Shown here: piece by piece, positions 18,008-26,888 of the stretch
Layout: each line of letters opens with the position of its first letter
Numbering within the stretch: the stretch's first letter is position 1
Source of the DNA: Cohnella laeviribosi DSM 21336
GTDB taxonomy: Bacteria > Bacillota > Bacilli > Paenibacillales > Paenibacillaceae
Direction of reading: 5' to 3'
DNA: 64,000 bases
Assembly: GCF_000378425.1 (NCBI RefSeq)
Contig: NZ_KB899823.1
Location: 20,199-84,198, forward strand
The notes under the pieces: generated by a model
What the model saw: the letters and a program-made list of their open reading frames with translations, nothing else
Told to the model about the DNA's origin: nothing
The model's database searches: none
Translations under genes and position numbers: made by a program

Positions 18008-20449
18008 TTGAACAAGCAATTGGGCAAAGTCTTCGCCTTGCTGACGGCTTTCGCCATCGTGCTGTCCTTAGTCCCGGGCGGCGCAGGCCAAGCCGGGGCG
18101 GCCGCCGCGATTACCGTGCCGGATGGCGAGTACCCGATCCATTTTCGGATTTTGAAGGACGGTTCGGAAGAAGATTCGTACGCTTCGGCGTATCTGGAGC
18201 CGGGACCCGGAAAGCTGATTGTCAAGAACGGCAAGTACGAGTTCGTCAGCAAATGGAACAATTACGACTGGTTCGCATTCTGGGGCTCTCTGAAACCCGG
18301 CAGGCAGAAGAGCGCCGACGCCGATGACTACACGCCGGCTACGCTGATTTCCGCCGAGGACCACACGGTTACGGACAGAGGGCCGGTTCCCGGCGTGCCG
18401 ACGGAAGTAAAGGGCTATTACGGCACGATCAGCCTTCCCGTCGAAGACATTACGAAAAAGCAAGAGCTTCTGATGCACATTGTGATCAAGGACTTGTTTT
18501 TGGGGGGGCAGCCGTTTGCGTATGACCATTGGTACAATGCCCAACTGCTGCTGGATACCACCGGCATTCCGATCGTCCCGGCCGGCAGCGGCGGAGAGAA
18601 AGGTTCGGCGAACATTACCAAAGATCAGCTGAACGAAAAGCTGTCCGTCGCCCAACAGGTTTATGACACCACGGAGGAAGGCTTGAGCGACGGTCTCTAT
18701 TATCCCGGCTCCAAGACATCGCTATATTCGGCGATTGCAGCCGCCCGGGAGACGGCGGACGATCCGGACGCCGCGGCGGAAGCGATTTCGAAAGCGTACG
18801 ATTCGCTGGTTCTCGCTCTGGAAAATTACGAGCTGCTGCGCGTCAAGATCGACAGAACGCCGCTCCAACAAATCATCGGCGAGTCCACCGAGTATCTGAA
18901 TCAGATGGTCATCTTCGGGAGCGCAAGCGGCGACACACGAATTCCGTCGGCCGGCGAACATCCCGTCGGTTCGGATACGGCCTTAAGAAACGCCATCACG
19001 TCAGCCGAGTCCGTCTATTCGAATCCGGGCGCTACGATTCCGCAAGTGGACAAAGCGGTTGCGGACTTATCCTCGGCTCTCCAAAAGGCCAAAAACAAAA
19101 AAACGACGTCCAAAACGATTCATGTGGCGCTATTGGACAGCGTCGTTCCCGCTCCCTCCGTTTCCAAGCTGGCGTATTACGTTTCGGATACCGCGGAGCT
19201 GCTGCAATCCGACACCTATTTGTACGCCCGCGTGACCTGGAACCGGGCTTCGAATCTGGATACCGCGAGCATAAAATATAAACGTCCGGCGACGACGGGG
19301 GAATTTGCGTTTCTCAGCAGCGAAAATGCCGTTATTCCCATCAGCGCCAATCCGGAAAGCGATACGTTGGTGAGCCAAATCGACGTAAACCGCAGTAGTA
19401 CGCTCAACATTAGCGGTATCGTATATGTCAAATTCAACACGATAGAACCTTCTGTCACGAATTCCGTCTATTTGACCTTGAACGTGGATTTGCTCGATGA
19501 GTTGGCCGCGCAGGCGAATGAGGCGCAAGCGCTGCTGGACGGAGCCTCGGCAGGGGCCGGTCCGGGTCAATATCCGGCCGACGCCGTCGCGTCCTTCCGG
19601 GCGGCGATCGACAGCGCGAAGGCGGTGGCGAATAACCTGGGCGCAACCCGGCCGCAAATTGACGCAGCTTCGGCAGCTTTGCAGCAGGCGGTTGCGGCGT
19701 TTAAAGCTTCGGCGGTGCCGGAGAACGGAGAAGAGGAGGATCCGCCCGCTGCGCCAGTTCCGCCGGACCCGCCCGTTACGCCGACTCCGCCTGTCGGCAG
19801 CCCCGTCCCTGTCGTTCCGGCCCCGGGCTCGGGAACGCCGCCGACGGACCGGGAGGATGGCGGTTCGACCGGTGCGGGCGGCGGAGACGGCGGCGCGAGC
19901 GCGCCGGCGAAGAGCTTCCGCGACATTCAACATCATTGGGCGCGCGAGACGATCGAGAAGGCAGCCGCTCTGGGGATTGCCCAGGGATTCGAAGACGGCA
20001 GCTTCCGTCCGGACGCCATCGTGACGCGAGCGGAATTTGCGGCGTTTCTGAGCCGGGCGCTGCAGTTGGAAGCCGTGGATTCCGAAGCGGCGGCTTCGAT
20101 TCGCGACCTGAATCAAATGCCGGCCTGGGCCCGTTCGCATGCGGCCAAAGCCGCGAGCGCAGGCCTGATGAAAGGCTACGCGGATGGAGCCTTCGGAGCC
20201 GGCAACCCCATTTCCCGTGCGGAAATCGCGGTGGTCGCCGCGCGCGCGGCGAAGCTGGCGCCCAAGGAACATCCGGTGCTGCCGTTCGCGGACGCCGCCA
20301 AGATTCCGGCCTGGGCGAAGCCGGAAATCGCGGCGGCGGTGGAAGCCGGACTGATTCAAGGGAAGGACGGCAATCGCTTCGACCCGGATGCGGTCGCGAC
20401 GCGGGCGGAAGCGCTCGCGGTGATCGTCCGGCTGCTGGAGCGTCCATAG
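18008..20449 (+). CDS. S-layer-anchored NEAT heme-binding surface protein
   Basis: The 813-aa protein has a signal peptide (1-33), a NEAT domain (about 38-190) with the heme-ligand hairpin YDHWY at 172-176, two helical FIVAR-like repeats (about 205-370), a second beta domain of possible NEAT/Ig type (about 375-500), a third FIVAR-like repeat (about 500-575), a Pro-rich linker, and three SLH domains (about 636-810: FRDIQHHWARETIEKA, RSHAAKAASAGLMKGYADG, KPEIAAAVEAGLIQG). SLH domains bind pyruvylated wall polymer. The architecture resembles B. anthracis BslK and would hold heme at the cell surface. A TTG start follows AAGGAGCG. It shares the Fur promoter upstream. Confidence 0.88.
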   Translation: MNKQLGKVFALLTAFAIVLSLVPGGAGQAGAAAAITVPDGEYPIHFRILKDGSEEDSYASAYLEPGPGKLIVKNGKYEFVSKWNNYDWFAFWGSLKPGRQKSADADDYTPATLISAEDHTVTDRGPVPGVPTEVKGYYGTISLPVEDITKKQELLMHIVIKDLFLGGQPFAYDHWYNAQLLLDTTGIPIVPAGSGGEKGSANITKDQLNEKLSVAQQVYDTTEEGLSDGLYYPGSKTSLYSAIAAARETADDPDAAAEAISKAYDSLVLALENYELLRVKIDRTPLQQIIGESTEYLNQMVIFGSASGDTRIPSAGEHPVGSDTALRNAITSAESVYSNPGATIPQVDKAVADLSSALQKAKNKKTTSKTIHVALLDSVVPAPSVSKLAYYVSDTAELLQSDTYLYARVTWNRASNLDTASIKYKRPATTGEFAFLSSENAVIPISANPESDTLVSQIDVNRSSTLNISGIVYVKFNTIEPSVTNSVYLTLNVDLLDELAAQANEAQALLDGASAGAGPGQYPADAVASFRAAIDSAKAVANNLGATRPQIDAASAALQQAVAAFKASAVPENGEEEDPPAAPVPPDPPVTPTPPVGSPVPVVPAPGSGTPPTDREDGGSTGAGGGDGGASAPAKSFRDIQHHWARETIEKAAALGIAQGFEDGSFRPDAIVTRAEFAAFLSRALQLEAVDSEAAASIRDLNQMPAWARSHAAKAASAGLMKGYADGAFGAGNPISRAEIAVVAARAAKLAPKEHPVLPFADAAKIPAWAKPEIAAAVEAGLIQGKDGNRFDPDAVATRAEALAVIVRLLERP

Positions 20450-20462
20450 ATTGGCGGATATA

Positions 20463-20511
20463 AAAAAGCCGCAGCTTGCCGGCCGATTACGGCATGCTGC
20501 GGCTTTTTTGT
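20463..20511. terminator. Bidirectional terminator
   Basis: AAAAAAGCCGCAGC pairs with GCTGCGGCTTTTTT around an inner TGCCG/CGGCA stem. It serves the SLH gene and the convergent exonuclease gene. Confidence 0.9.
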
Positions 20512-20540
20512 TCAAATCGCCCGTGTCGTCGTCAAATCCT

Positions 20541-21299
20541 TCACGTTGACCGCTTCTTTTCCAGCTCCTCGCCGAAATACCGGCGCAGCTCGTCCCTCTT
20601 TTTCGGATCGTCCAGCGGAATCCGGCCTTCCAGGTAATGCTCGACGATATCCTCCCATTCGGGAACGGTTTTTTTCGCCAGCATGGAGCGGATCGCATTT
20701 TTGACGAGTCTGCGTTCTTTGGCATTCGTAAACCGGTCCTTGTACCGTTGCTTGAGCGTGAAGTCCAGCTCGCCGTATATTTTCCGGAATACCTCGGCCG
20801 TCATGCGCGCGTCGTCCAACGCCCGGTGAGCCGAGCCCTCCGCGGCAATGTTCAAATCGGCGAGAGCCGCTTCGACGCTGACGTCGTTGGTCACCTTTTT
20901 GTAGCGCAAATAGCCTTTAAGCAAATCGAAATAATCCTGGGCCAGCCAGTAGGCGTCGTCCAGCTTGTGCATGCGCGTGTCGTACACGATGCGCTTGAAA
21001 TCCTCGCCGCCCCAGGTGACGAACAGGCGCTCTTCGCTGCGGTCCAGCCAGGCGATGAAGTCGGTTATGACTTGGGGAAAGCCGTCCGCCCGGTCGATTT
21101 CCTCCTGCCGGATGCCGGTTTTCTTCTTGATAAAGGCGTTCAGCTTGGAAAAGTACACCGGCTTGATCAGCGACGAAAACTCGTCCTTGAACCGCAAATC
21201 CGGATCCAGGCGCACGGCTCCGATTTCGATGACCTCCATCGGCAGGTCGCTGGCGAATTTGCGGCCGTTGAACTCGATATCCAAAACGATGTAATCCAT
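20541..21299 (-). CDS. DEDDh 3'-5' exonuclease family protein
   Basis: The 252-aa protein has the RNase T/DnaQ exonuclease motifs: VLDIEFN (first Asp-Glu), TWGGEDFKRIVYD (second Asp region), and the late AHRALDDARMTAEVF with His and the last Asp. It resembles the stand-alone KapD-like exonucleases of sporeformers rather than the polymerase proofreading subunit. Substrate (RNA or DNA) is unknown. ATG 21299 follows a G-rich site; a terminator stands downstream. Confidence 0.85.
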   Translation of the reverse strand: MDYIVLDIEFNGRKFASDLPMEVIEIGAVRLDPDLRFKDEFSSLIKPVYFSKLNAFIKKKTGIRQEEIDRADGFPQVITDFIAWLDRSEERLFVTWGGEDFKRIVYDTRMHKLDDAYWLAQDYFDLLKGYLRYKKVTNDVSVEAALADLNIAAEGSAHRALDDARMTAEVFRKIYGELDFTLKQRYKDRFTNAKERRLVKNAIRSMLAKKTVPEWEDIVEHYLEGRIPLDDPKKRDELRRYFGEELEKKRST

Positions 21300-21451
21300 G
21301 GCAAAGCCCCCGATCTGTCGCTCGTGATCTTCATTCTACCAGCAGAACGGCGCTCGCGGCTATGCCGATTCGGCGCAGCCGGCCGGTCATTCTAAAGCCG
21401 GCGAAGGGCTTCGCCAACGGGTTCGGCCCCAAGCGTTCAGGGCCGGCCTTG

Positions 21452-22928
21452 TCACGTTCCGCAGAACGTCCGGTACGGCCGTTCGGACGGCTCGGGCGGC
21501 GCCGCGTATTCCTCCTGCTCCGGGGTGTGCGCGTAAGGACGCGAAAGCGCGGCGAGCAGCCGCTCCATGACCCGGTAGTCTCCTCGGTTTACGGCAGCGT
21601 CCAGTGCCTCCTCGACCCTATGGTTGCGCGGAATGACCGCCGGATTGTGGCCGAGCATCCGCTGCCGGGAGACCGTCTCCGCTTCCGGCTGCCGGCTCGC
21701 CCTCGCCCGCCAGCGCTCCAGCCACCGGGCGAACGCCTCCGTGCCGTGCAGCGCCGTCTCCTCCGGATTCCCGTGCGTCAGGGCGCGGAACGTATTCGTA
21801 TAGTCGGCTTTATGTTCCTTCATCAGGGCGAGCAGCTCTTCCGCCAGATGCTCGTCTTCCGGCTCTTCGTTGGAGAGACCGAGCTTTGCCCGCATTCCCG
21901 CCAGCCAATGGCGGCGGAACCATTCGCCGAACGCGGCAAGTTCCTCTTCGGCAAGCTCGACCGCCCGATTCCGGTCGTCATCGAGCAGCGGCAGCAGCGT
22001 TTCGGCGAACCGGGCCAAATTCCAGGCGGCGATATAAGGCTGGCGGCCGTACGCATAACGGCCGTGCACATCGATGGAGCTGAATACCGTCTCCGGGTCG
22101 TAGGCATCGATGAAGGCGCACGGCCCGTAGTCGATCGTTTCGCCGCTGAGCGCCATGTTGTCGGTATTCATCACCCCGTGAACGAAGCCGACAAGCTGCC
22201 ATTTGGCCACCAGCTCGGCCTGCCGCCGGATCGCTCCCCGCAGCAGAGCGAGATAGCGGTTGCCGTCTTCGTCCGCTTCCGGATAATGCCGGCGCAGGGT
22301 GTAGTCGGCCAGCTGCTTCAACGCTTCGGGCGCGCCCCAAGCCGCTGCATACTGAAACGTGCCGACGCGCACATGGCTGGAGGCTACGCGCGCCAGCACC
22401 GCGCCCGGAAGCGCCGTCTCGCGGTAGACCGGCTCGCCGGTCGCGACGACAGCGAGGCTGCGGGTGGTCGGAATGCCGAGCGCATGCATCGCCTCGCTGA
22501 TGATGTATTCGCGCAGCATCGGACCGAGCGCGGCGCGGCCGTCGCCCTGGCGCGAATACGGGGTAACGCCCGCGCCCTTGAGCTGAATGTCAAACCGCTC
22601 CCCGGGACGGCGTAATCTGTTCGCCCAGAAGCAGCGCGCGGCCGTCGCCGAGCATCGTAAAATGCCCGAATTGATGCCCGGCATAAGCCTGCGCCAGCGG
22701 CTCCGCTCCTTCGGGCAAACGGTTGCCGGCAAGCACCGCCGCGCCTTCTTCGCTTCGCAGCGCCTGCGCGTCCAGTCCCAGGGAGGCGGCAAGCGGGACA
22801 TTCAGCACGGCAAGCTGAGGCGAGCGCACCGGGGTAGGGTCGAGCCGGGAATAAAAAAAGGCCGGCAAGCGGGCATAGCTGTTGTCGAACTTCCATCCTG
22901 CATGGCGAGCGCCTTGATTGTCAGTCAT
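21452..22928 (-). pseudogene. selO: SelO/YdiU protein adenylyltransferase, frameshifted
   Basis: The two parts together make one SelO (kinase-fold enzyme that AMPylates proteins). The N-terminal part starts at ATG 22928 after AAGGAGATGCG and reads [18 protein letters not shown] ... [23 protein letters not shown], then shifts frame at about 22602-22607. The rest continues in another frame with [38 protein letters not shown] and the catalytic [20 protein letters not shown]. One extra C in a CCC/GGGG run explains the shift. All later motifs are intact, so either a recent mutation or a sequencing error is possible. Confidence 0.85.
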
Positions 22929-23105
22929 CGCATCTCCTTCTGCCGTCGCGCGAATCGCTGCGGAACATCGCGAAGCCGCGGCCGTCGCTTGCAAGTTTTC
23001 ATCTGCCATCCATTATACCTTTTCCCAAAAGGGTTCGAAATAAAGGCCGGGCATACCGTCTCGCGCATTGCGGAACATTCCTGCGCTTTTGCTGGAAAAT
23101 CGGAA

Positions 23106-23130
23106 ACAAAAAAACGGCTTTGCAGCCGTT
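23106..23130 (-). terminator. Terminator of the carbonic anhydrase gene
   Basis: On the minus strand AACGGCT pairs with AGCCGTT across a 4-nt loop and is followed by TTTTTG, 42 nt after the carbonic anhydrase stop. Confidence 0.82.
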
Positions 23131-23171
23131 AAGGGAAAAGGGACGATCGTCTGATGGAGGTTTGGCGCGGC

Positions 23172-23753
23172 TTATGCGCTTGCCCGTCCCGCTTCTGTCG
23201 CTTGAGGAACTTCCGCCAGCCGTCCCGTCTTTACATCGTAAATATAACCGTAAATCGGAATGTACGGCGGCACCAGCGGGTGGCTGCGGATCTTCCGGAC
23301 ATCTTCCACAACGCTTTCCGCGAGATTGCGGATCGTCAGAAAATCGATTTTTCTTCCTTCGCTCGATCCCGGCGTTGTCCCGACATTTTTCCATTCGCCG
23401 TCGTACACGGCGGTGTCGAGACTCTTTTCCAGCAAATCGGCTATAATCTCATTGGTGAAAAGCTCCATGCCGCAATCCGTATGATGAATGACGAACCATT
23501 CCTTCGTGCCGAGCAGCTTGTAGGAAATCACCAGAGAGCGAATCGCGTCGTCGCTGGCCCTTCCGCCCGCGTTGCGGATGACGTGTGCGTCGCCTTCGGC
23601 CAGACCGGCAAATTTCGCAGGGTCCAAACGTGCATCCATGCAAGTGAGAATCGCAAAGCGGCGCGCAGGCGGCAAAGGCAATCGGCCCTTGTCTCCGAAA
23701 TCGCTAGCATACTGCTCGTTGGCATTCAGCACTTCCTTCAAGATCTCGCTCAT
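23172..23753 (-). CDS. Beta-class carbonic anhydrase
   Basis: The 193-aa protein interconverts CO2 and bicarbonate. Zn ligands are visible as Cys38 in TCMDARLDP (with the Asp40/Arg42 dyad) and HTDC (His91, Cys94). [17 protein letters not shown] is the conserved segment after the first metal motif. The length and HTDCGM form fit the short beta-CA clade found in Bacillota. GAGAGG lies before the ATG; it appears monocistronic. Confidence 0.93.
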   Translation of the reverse strand: MSEILKEVLNANEQYASDFGDKGRLPLPPARRFAILTCMDARLDPAKFAGLAEGDAHVIRNAGGRASDDAIRSLVISYKLLGTKEWFVIHHTDCGMELFTNEIIADLLEKSLDTAVYDGEWKNVGTTPGSSEGRKIDFLTIRNLAESVVEDVRKIRSHPLVPPYIPIYGYIYDVKTGRLAEVPQATEAGRASA

Positions 23754-23887
23754 CCTAACCTCTCTCCCTATAACATACTAATCCAAGTCGATTTCTTTTA
23801 TTTTAACGCATGAGAACTGGAAAATAAAGCTATCTTTTTCAACTCCTGCACCCCTGATGATTTTACGCGAACCCTATGCGAGCGGTT

Positions 23888-23928
23888 TTGACATTTCTTT
23901 GTCTATAGTGTATATATATAATATACAC
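23888..23928 (+). promoter_or_regulatory. Promoter with GntR (YtrA-type) operator
   Basis: TTGACA (23888-23893) is 17 bp from a TATATA -10 element. A perfect inverted repeat GTGTATAT-N5-ATATACAC (23908-23928) covers that -10, an expected place for an autorepressor of the GntR gene that begins 20 nt downstream. Confidence 0.8.
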
Positions 23929-23948
23929 ACTAATCACAAAGGTGATTT

Positions 23949-24329
23949 ATGAAAATCATCCTATCCAACGCATCCGACGAGCCGTTGTATCTGCAAATCG
24001 TCCGCCAGGTGCGGGACGCGATCGTAAACGGCGAGCTGTCGCCGGGTCAGCCCCTTCCTTCGATCCGCCAGCTCGCGAAGGATCTGCAGATCAGCGTCAT
24101 CACCACGAAGCGGGCATACGAAGAGCTGGAGAAGGAGCGGCTGATCGATTCGGTCGTCGGCAAGGGGTCCTTTGTCTCCGGCGCCAACCAGGCTTTCATC
24201 CGGGAAGCGCGTTTGAGGCAGCTGGAAGAAAAAATGGCTGAAATCATCAAGGAGGCCCGGGCGCTGCAGATCGGACTGGAGGAGCTGCAGGCGCAATTGG
24301 CGATTCTTTACGGGCAGGAGGAGGAGTGA
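23949..24329 (+). CDS. GntR family repressor, YtrA-type
   Basis: The 126-aa protein has an N-terminal GntR winged helix (PLYLQIVRQVRDAIVNGEL, PSIRQLAKDLQISVITTKRAYEEL split by a turn, and GKGSFV) and only a short helical tail, as in the YtrA subfamily that represses neighbouring ABC exporters. The tail (about 88-125) is a likely dimerising coiled coil. It opens an operon with the ATPase and permease that follow; a palindromic operator covers its promoter. Release is probably triggered by a cell-wall or drug stress signal (inference). Confidence 0.92.
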   Translation: MKIILSNASDEPLYLQIVRQVRDAIVNGELSPGQPLPSIRQLAKDLQISVITTKRAYEELEKERLIDSVVGKGSFVSGANQAFIREARLRQLEEKMAEIIKEARALQIGLEELQAQLAILYGQEEE

Positions 24330-24335
24330 GACGAC

Positions 24336-25202
24336 ATGAATGTCATTGAAGTGCGCGGATTGGCCAAGCAGTATTCCCGGTTCGCCATGAAAGACGTGTC
24401 GCTGGACATCAAGCAGGGCTTCATTACCGGGTTGATCGGACCGAACGGGGCGGGCAAAAGCACGCTGATCCGGATGTTGATGGGAATGACGGTACCGGGC
24501 GCGGGGGAGATCCGCATCTTCGGGCAGCCGATGCCCCGCAGCGAAGACGCCATTCGGCAGCGCATCGGCTTCGTCTCGGAGGAGTGCAACTACTACGAGC
24601 ATTTGACGATTGCCGCGATGAAGCGGGTGATCGCTCCTTTTTACAGGCATTGGGACGAGAAGCGCTTCAATGAATACTTGCATCGGTTCGAGCTTCATCC
24701 GAAAGCCAAAATCCGCAGCCTGTCCAAGGGAATGAAGATGAAGCTGTCCCTCTGCTTCGCCTTGTCCCACCGGGCCGAGCTGCTCATTATGGACGAGCCG
24801 ACGGCAGGGCTCGATCCGGTATTCCGGCGGGAGCTGCTCGATATTTTGGCGGATCTCATGCTGGACGAAGGCCGGTCGATTCTGTTTTCCACGCACATTA
24901 CGACCGATCTCGACCGGGTGGCGGACTACATTGTGTTTTTGCATCAGGGCAAGGTGGTGTTCAACGAATCGAGAGAACGGGTGTTCGAGAAATACGCGCT
25001 GGTGAAGGCCTCCCCCGAGCTGCTCGACCGGGACGTGCGCGGGCTGTTCGTCGGCATACGCGAGACCGCGGTCGGGTTCGAGGGCTTGACCGAGCGGCGG
25101 GACGAGGCGGTAAGGCTGTTCGGAAACGAGGCGGTCGTAGAAAGGCCGACGCTGGAGGACATTATGTTTTTTACGGCAAAGGGAGGGCGGCGGCATGATT
25201 AA
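24336..25202 (+). CDS. ABC exporter ATP-binding protein (YtrB/EcsA-like)
   Basis: The 288-aa subunit has Walker [10 protein letters not shown], a Q-loop near FVSEECNYYEHL, the signature region LSKGMKMKLSL (an LSxG variant), Walker B LLIMDEPTAGLDP and the switch His in FSTHITTD. The C-terminal 70 residues are the extension usual in this exporter clade. It starts 6 nt after the repressor stop and overlaps the permease start by 8 nt, so all three genes are coupled. Confidence 0.92.
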   Translation: MNVIEVRGLAKQYSRFAMKDVSLDIKQGFITGLIGPNGAGKSTLIRMLMGMTVPGAGEIRIFGQPMPRSEDAIRQRIGFVSEECNYYEHLTIAAMKRVIAPFYRHWDEKRFNEYLHRFELHPKAKIRSLSKGMKMKLSLCFALSHRAELLIMDEPTAGLDPVFRRELLDILADLMLDEGRSILFSTHITTDLDRVADYIVFLHQGKVVFNESRERVFEKYALVKASPELLDRDVRGLFVGIRETAVGFEGLTERRDEAVRLFGNEAVVERPTLEDIMFFTAKGGRRHD

Positions 25203-25824
25203 TCTGGTGCGCAAGGAGCTTTTCGTTCTAAGCTATTACCATCTGTTTGCCGTATTGTACGTGCTTGTTTTCGGCGTTTTCTTCGAGACGGCCTATTCGA
25301 CGGTTCTTCTGGCGACGCTCCCGGCGATGATGCTGATGACGTTCGCTTCCAATCTCGAGCTCCGCTCCAAAAGCGAGCTGCTCATCGGCAGCCTCCCGGT
25401 GCGCCGGGAGCAGATCGTTCTCGCCAAATACGTTTGCCTGTTCTATTACGTGGCGTTGGGACTCGCTTTGGGCGCAGCGGCGAACCTGATCAATCGGTAT
25501 GTGCTCGCAAGGGAAACGGATTGGTCGCTCGCTCACGTGTCGATCGGCTTGACGATCAATTTCCTCTTCTTCTCCCTGTACTATCCGTTTTATTACTGGT
25601 TTGGGCAAAAGGGAGCGCAGTTCGTCGTGTATGTCGTCCTGTTTCTGGCGACGGTGACCATAGTCGGGTTCAGCGACGTTATGCGGGATCATTTTGACGG
25701 AGGCGGGGCCATTGACGGCGGGACGGCGCTGACGGTGCTGCCGCCGATCGGCAGCCTTGCGCTGCTGCTGGTTTCGTACCGGTTGTCCGTCGCCATCTTC
25801 CGCAAAAAGGATTTGAACGCCTGA
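25195..25824 (+). CDS. ABC-2 type permease
   Basis: The 209-aa protein has six hydrophobic helices with the short loop LRSKSELLIGSLPVRREQIVLAKY between helices 2 and 3; this SLPVxRxxIVxAKY sequence is typical of ABC-2 permeases in GntR-linked operons. It forms the membrane channel for the preceding ATPase. The export substrate is not known. Confidence 0.88.
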   Translation: MINLVRKELFVLSYYHLFAVLYVLVFGVFFETAYSTVLLATLPAMMLMTFASNLELRSKSELLIGSLPVRREQIVLAKYVCLFYYVALGLALGAAANLINRYVLARETDWSLAHVSIGLTINFLFFSLYYPFYYWFGQKGAQFVVYVVLFLATVTIVGFSDVMRDHFDGGGAIDGGTALTVLPPIGSLALLLVSYRLSVAIFRKKDLNA

Positions 25825-25842
25825 AGCGTTCGCCCTGAAAAC

Positions 25843-25878
25843 GAAGCCGCCCCGCTCGCGGAGAGCGAAGGCGGCTTC
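25843..25878. terminator. Hairpin between convergent units
   Basis: GAAGCCGCC pairs with GGCGGCTTC across an 18-nt loop with an inner CGCTC/GAGCG stem. It lacks a clear U tract, but lies exactly between the convergent permease and sbnB genes. Confidence 0.6.
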
Positions 25879-25919
25879 GGCCGCAGGGACGGGCTGTTCG
25901 GCGCCGGCGGACTTGGGAT

Positions 25920-26888
25920 TTACGGTTCCAGCGGCAGTCCGGCGTGGTCCCGCAGCGCCAACTTGTAATAGCGGTGCGCGATGCCGATATCGAAGGCGGC
26001 CATGCCCATCGGGTTGAAAAACACGGGTTCGTCCTCCGGAAACCGGTCAAGCCCGTTTTCGTGAATCGCCTGCTTCAGCGTAACGGCGTCCCGCTCGCTT
26101 AAGCCAAAGGCCAGATGCAGCCGCTCGATATCGGTGTTTTCCCGGCACACTTCCCGCCAATCGTCGACGACGACGGCATTCAGCGACCGGACGCTGTGCG
26201 GCATATAATCGCGGAGCGACACGTTCAAGAGCAGAGTTCCGGGGGGAGGGGGTTCGTCAATATATCGCTCCGATGCGGTCGTGCAGGTGATGAAGACGTC
26301 GGCGTGTCGGTACGCCTCCCGCCAATCGGTCGCGATCGAGACCGATCCGCGGACGTTGTCCGGCACGGAAGCGGGATCGATTCCGCCCGCGTCGAACAGC
26401 AGCGTCCATTCGAGCCGATCCGCAAGCAGCGCCTTCAGCATGGACAAGTGGGCCCTGCCGATCGGCCCCCATCCGACGATGCCGGCCGTCACGTTCCGCC
26501 CCGGCCGCCGCTTCAGCCAGCTTTGGAGCATGGCGCCGCTGACGGCGGCCGTTCGCAGCGCGTTGAGAAGCCCGCTTTGAAAAATGGCGAGCGGCATTCC
26601 GGTACCCGGATCGTTCAGCACGATCGTATTGTGCGCGCGGGGCAATCCGCGCAAGCGGTTGCCCGGAAAGCTCGCGATCCACTTGATGCCGCACGCCCGC
26701 AGGTTGCCTCCGACGTAAGCCGGCATGGCGATGATGCGGTTGGCCGGATCGCCAAAGCGCAAATATGGCTTGAGCGGCTGAACCGTTTCGCGGGTTTGCA
26801 ATAGCGCGGCAACATGCTCGACGGTTTCGACCAGCTTCGGCCAATCGATGCCGAGCTGCCGGATGTCCCGGTCGTTCAAATAGATCAT
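25920..26888 (-). CDS. sbnB: SbnB-like N-(2-amino-2-carboxyethyl)-L-glutamate dehydrogenase
   Basis: The 322-aa protein is an ornithine-cyclodeaminase-fold enzyme. In staphyloferrin B synthesis SbnB oxidises the SbnA product to L-2,3-diaminopropionate and 2-oxoglutarate. The NAD-binding turn GIVGWGPIGRAHLSML and the family stretches RTAAVSGAMLQSWL, ADVFITCTTASERYID and VFFNPMGMAAFDIGIAH are visible. Its ATG overlaps the sbnA stop by 4 nt (ATGA), so the pair is translationally coupled. The reaction is assigned from pairing with SbnA. Confidence 0.88.
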   Translation of the reverse strand: MIYLNDRDIRQLGIDWPKLVETVEHVAALLQTRETVQPLKPYLRFGDPANRIIAMPAYVGGNLRACGIKWIASFPGNRLRGLPRAHNTIVLNDPGTGMPLAIFQSGLLNALRTAAVSGAMLQSWLKRRPGRNVTAGIVGWGPIGRAHLSMLKALLADRLEWTLLFDAGGIDPASVPDNVRGSVSIATDWREAYRHADVFITCTTASERYIDEPPPPGTLLLNVSLRDYMPHSVRSLNAVVVDDWREVCRENTDIERLHLAFGLSERDAVTLKQAIHENGLDRFPEDEPVFFNPMGMAAFDIGIAHRYYKLALRDHAGLPLEP

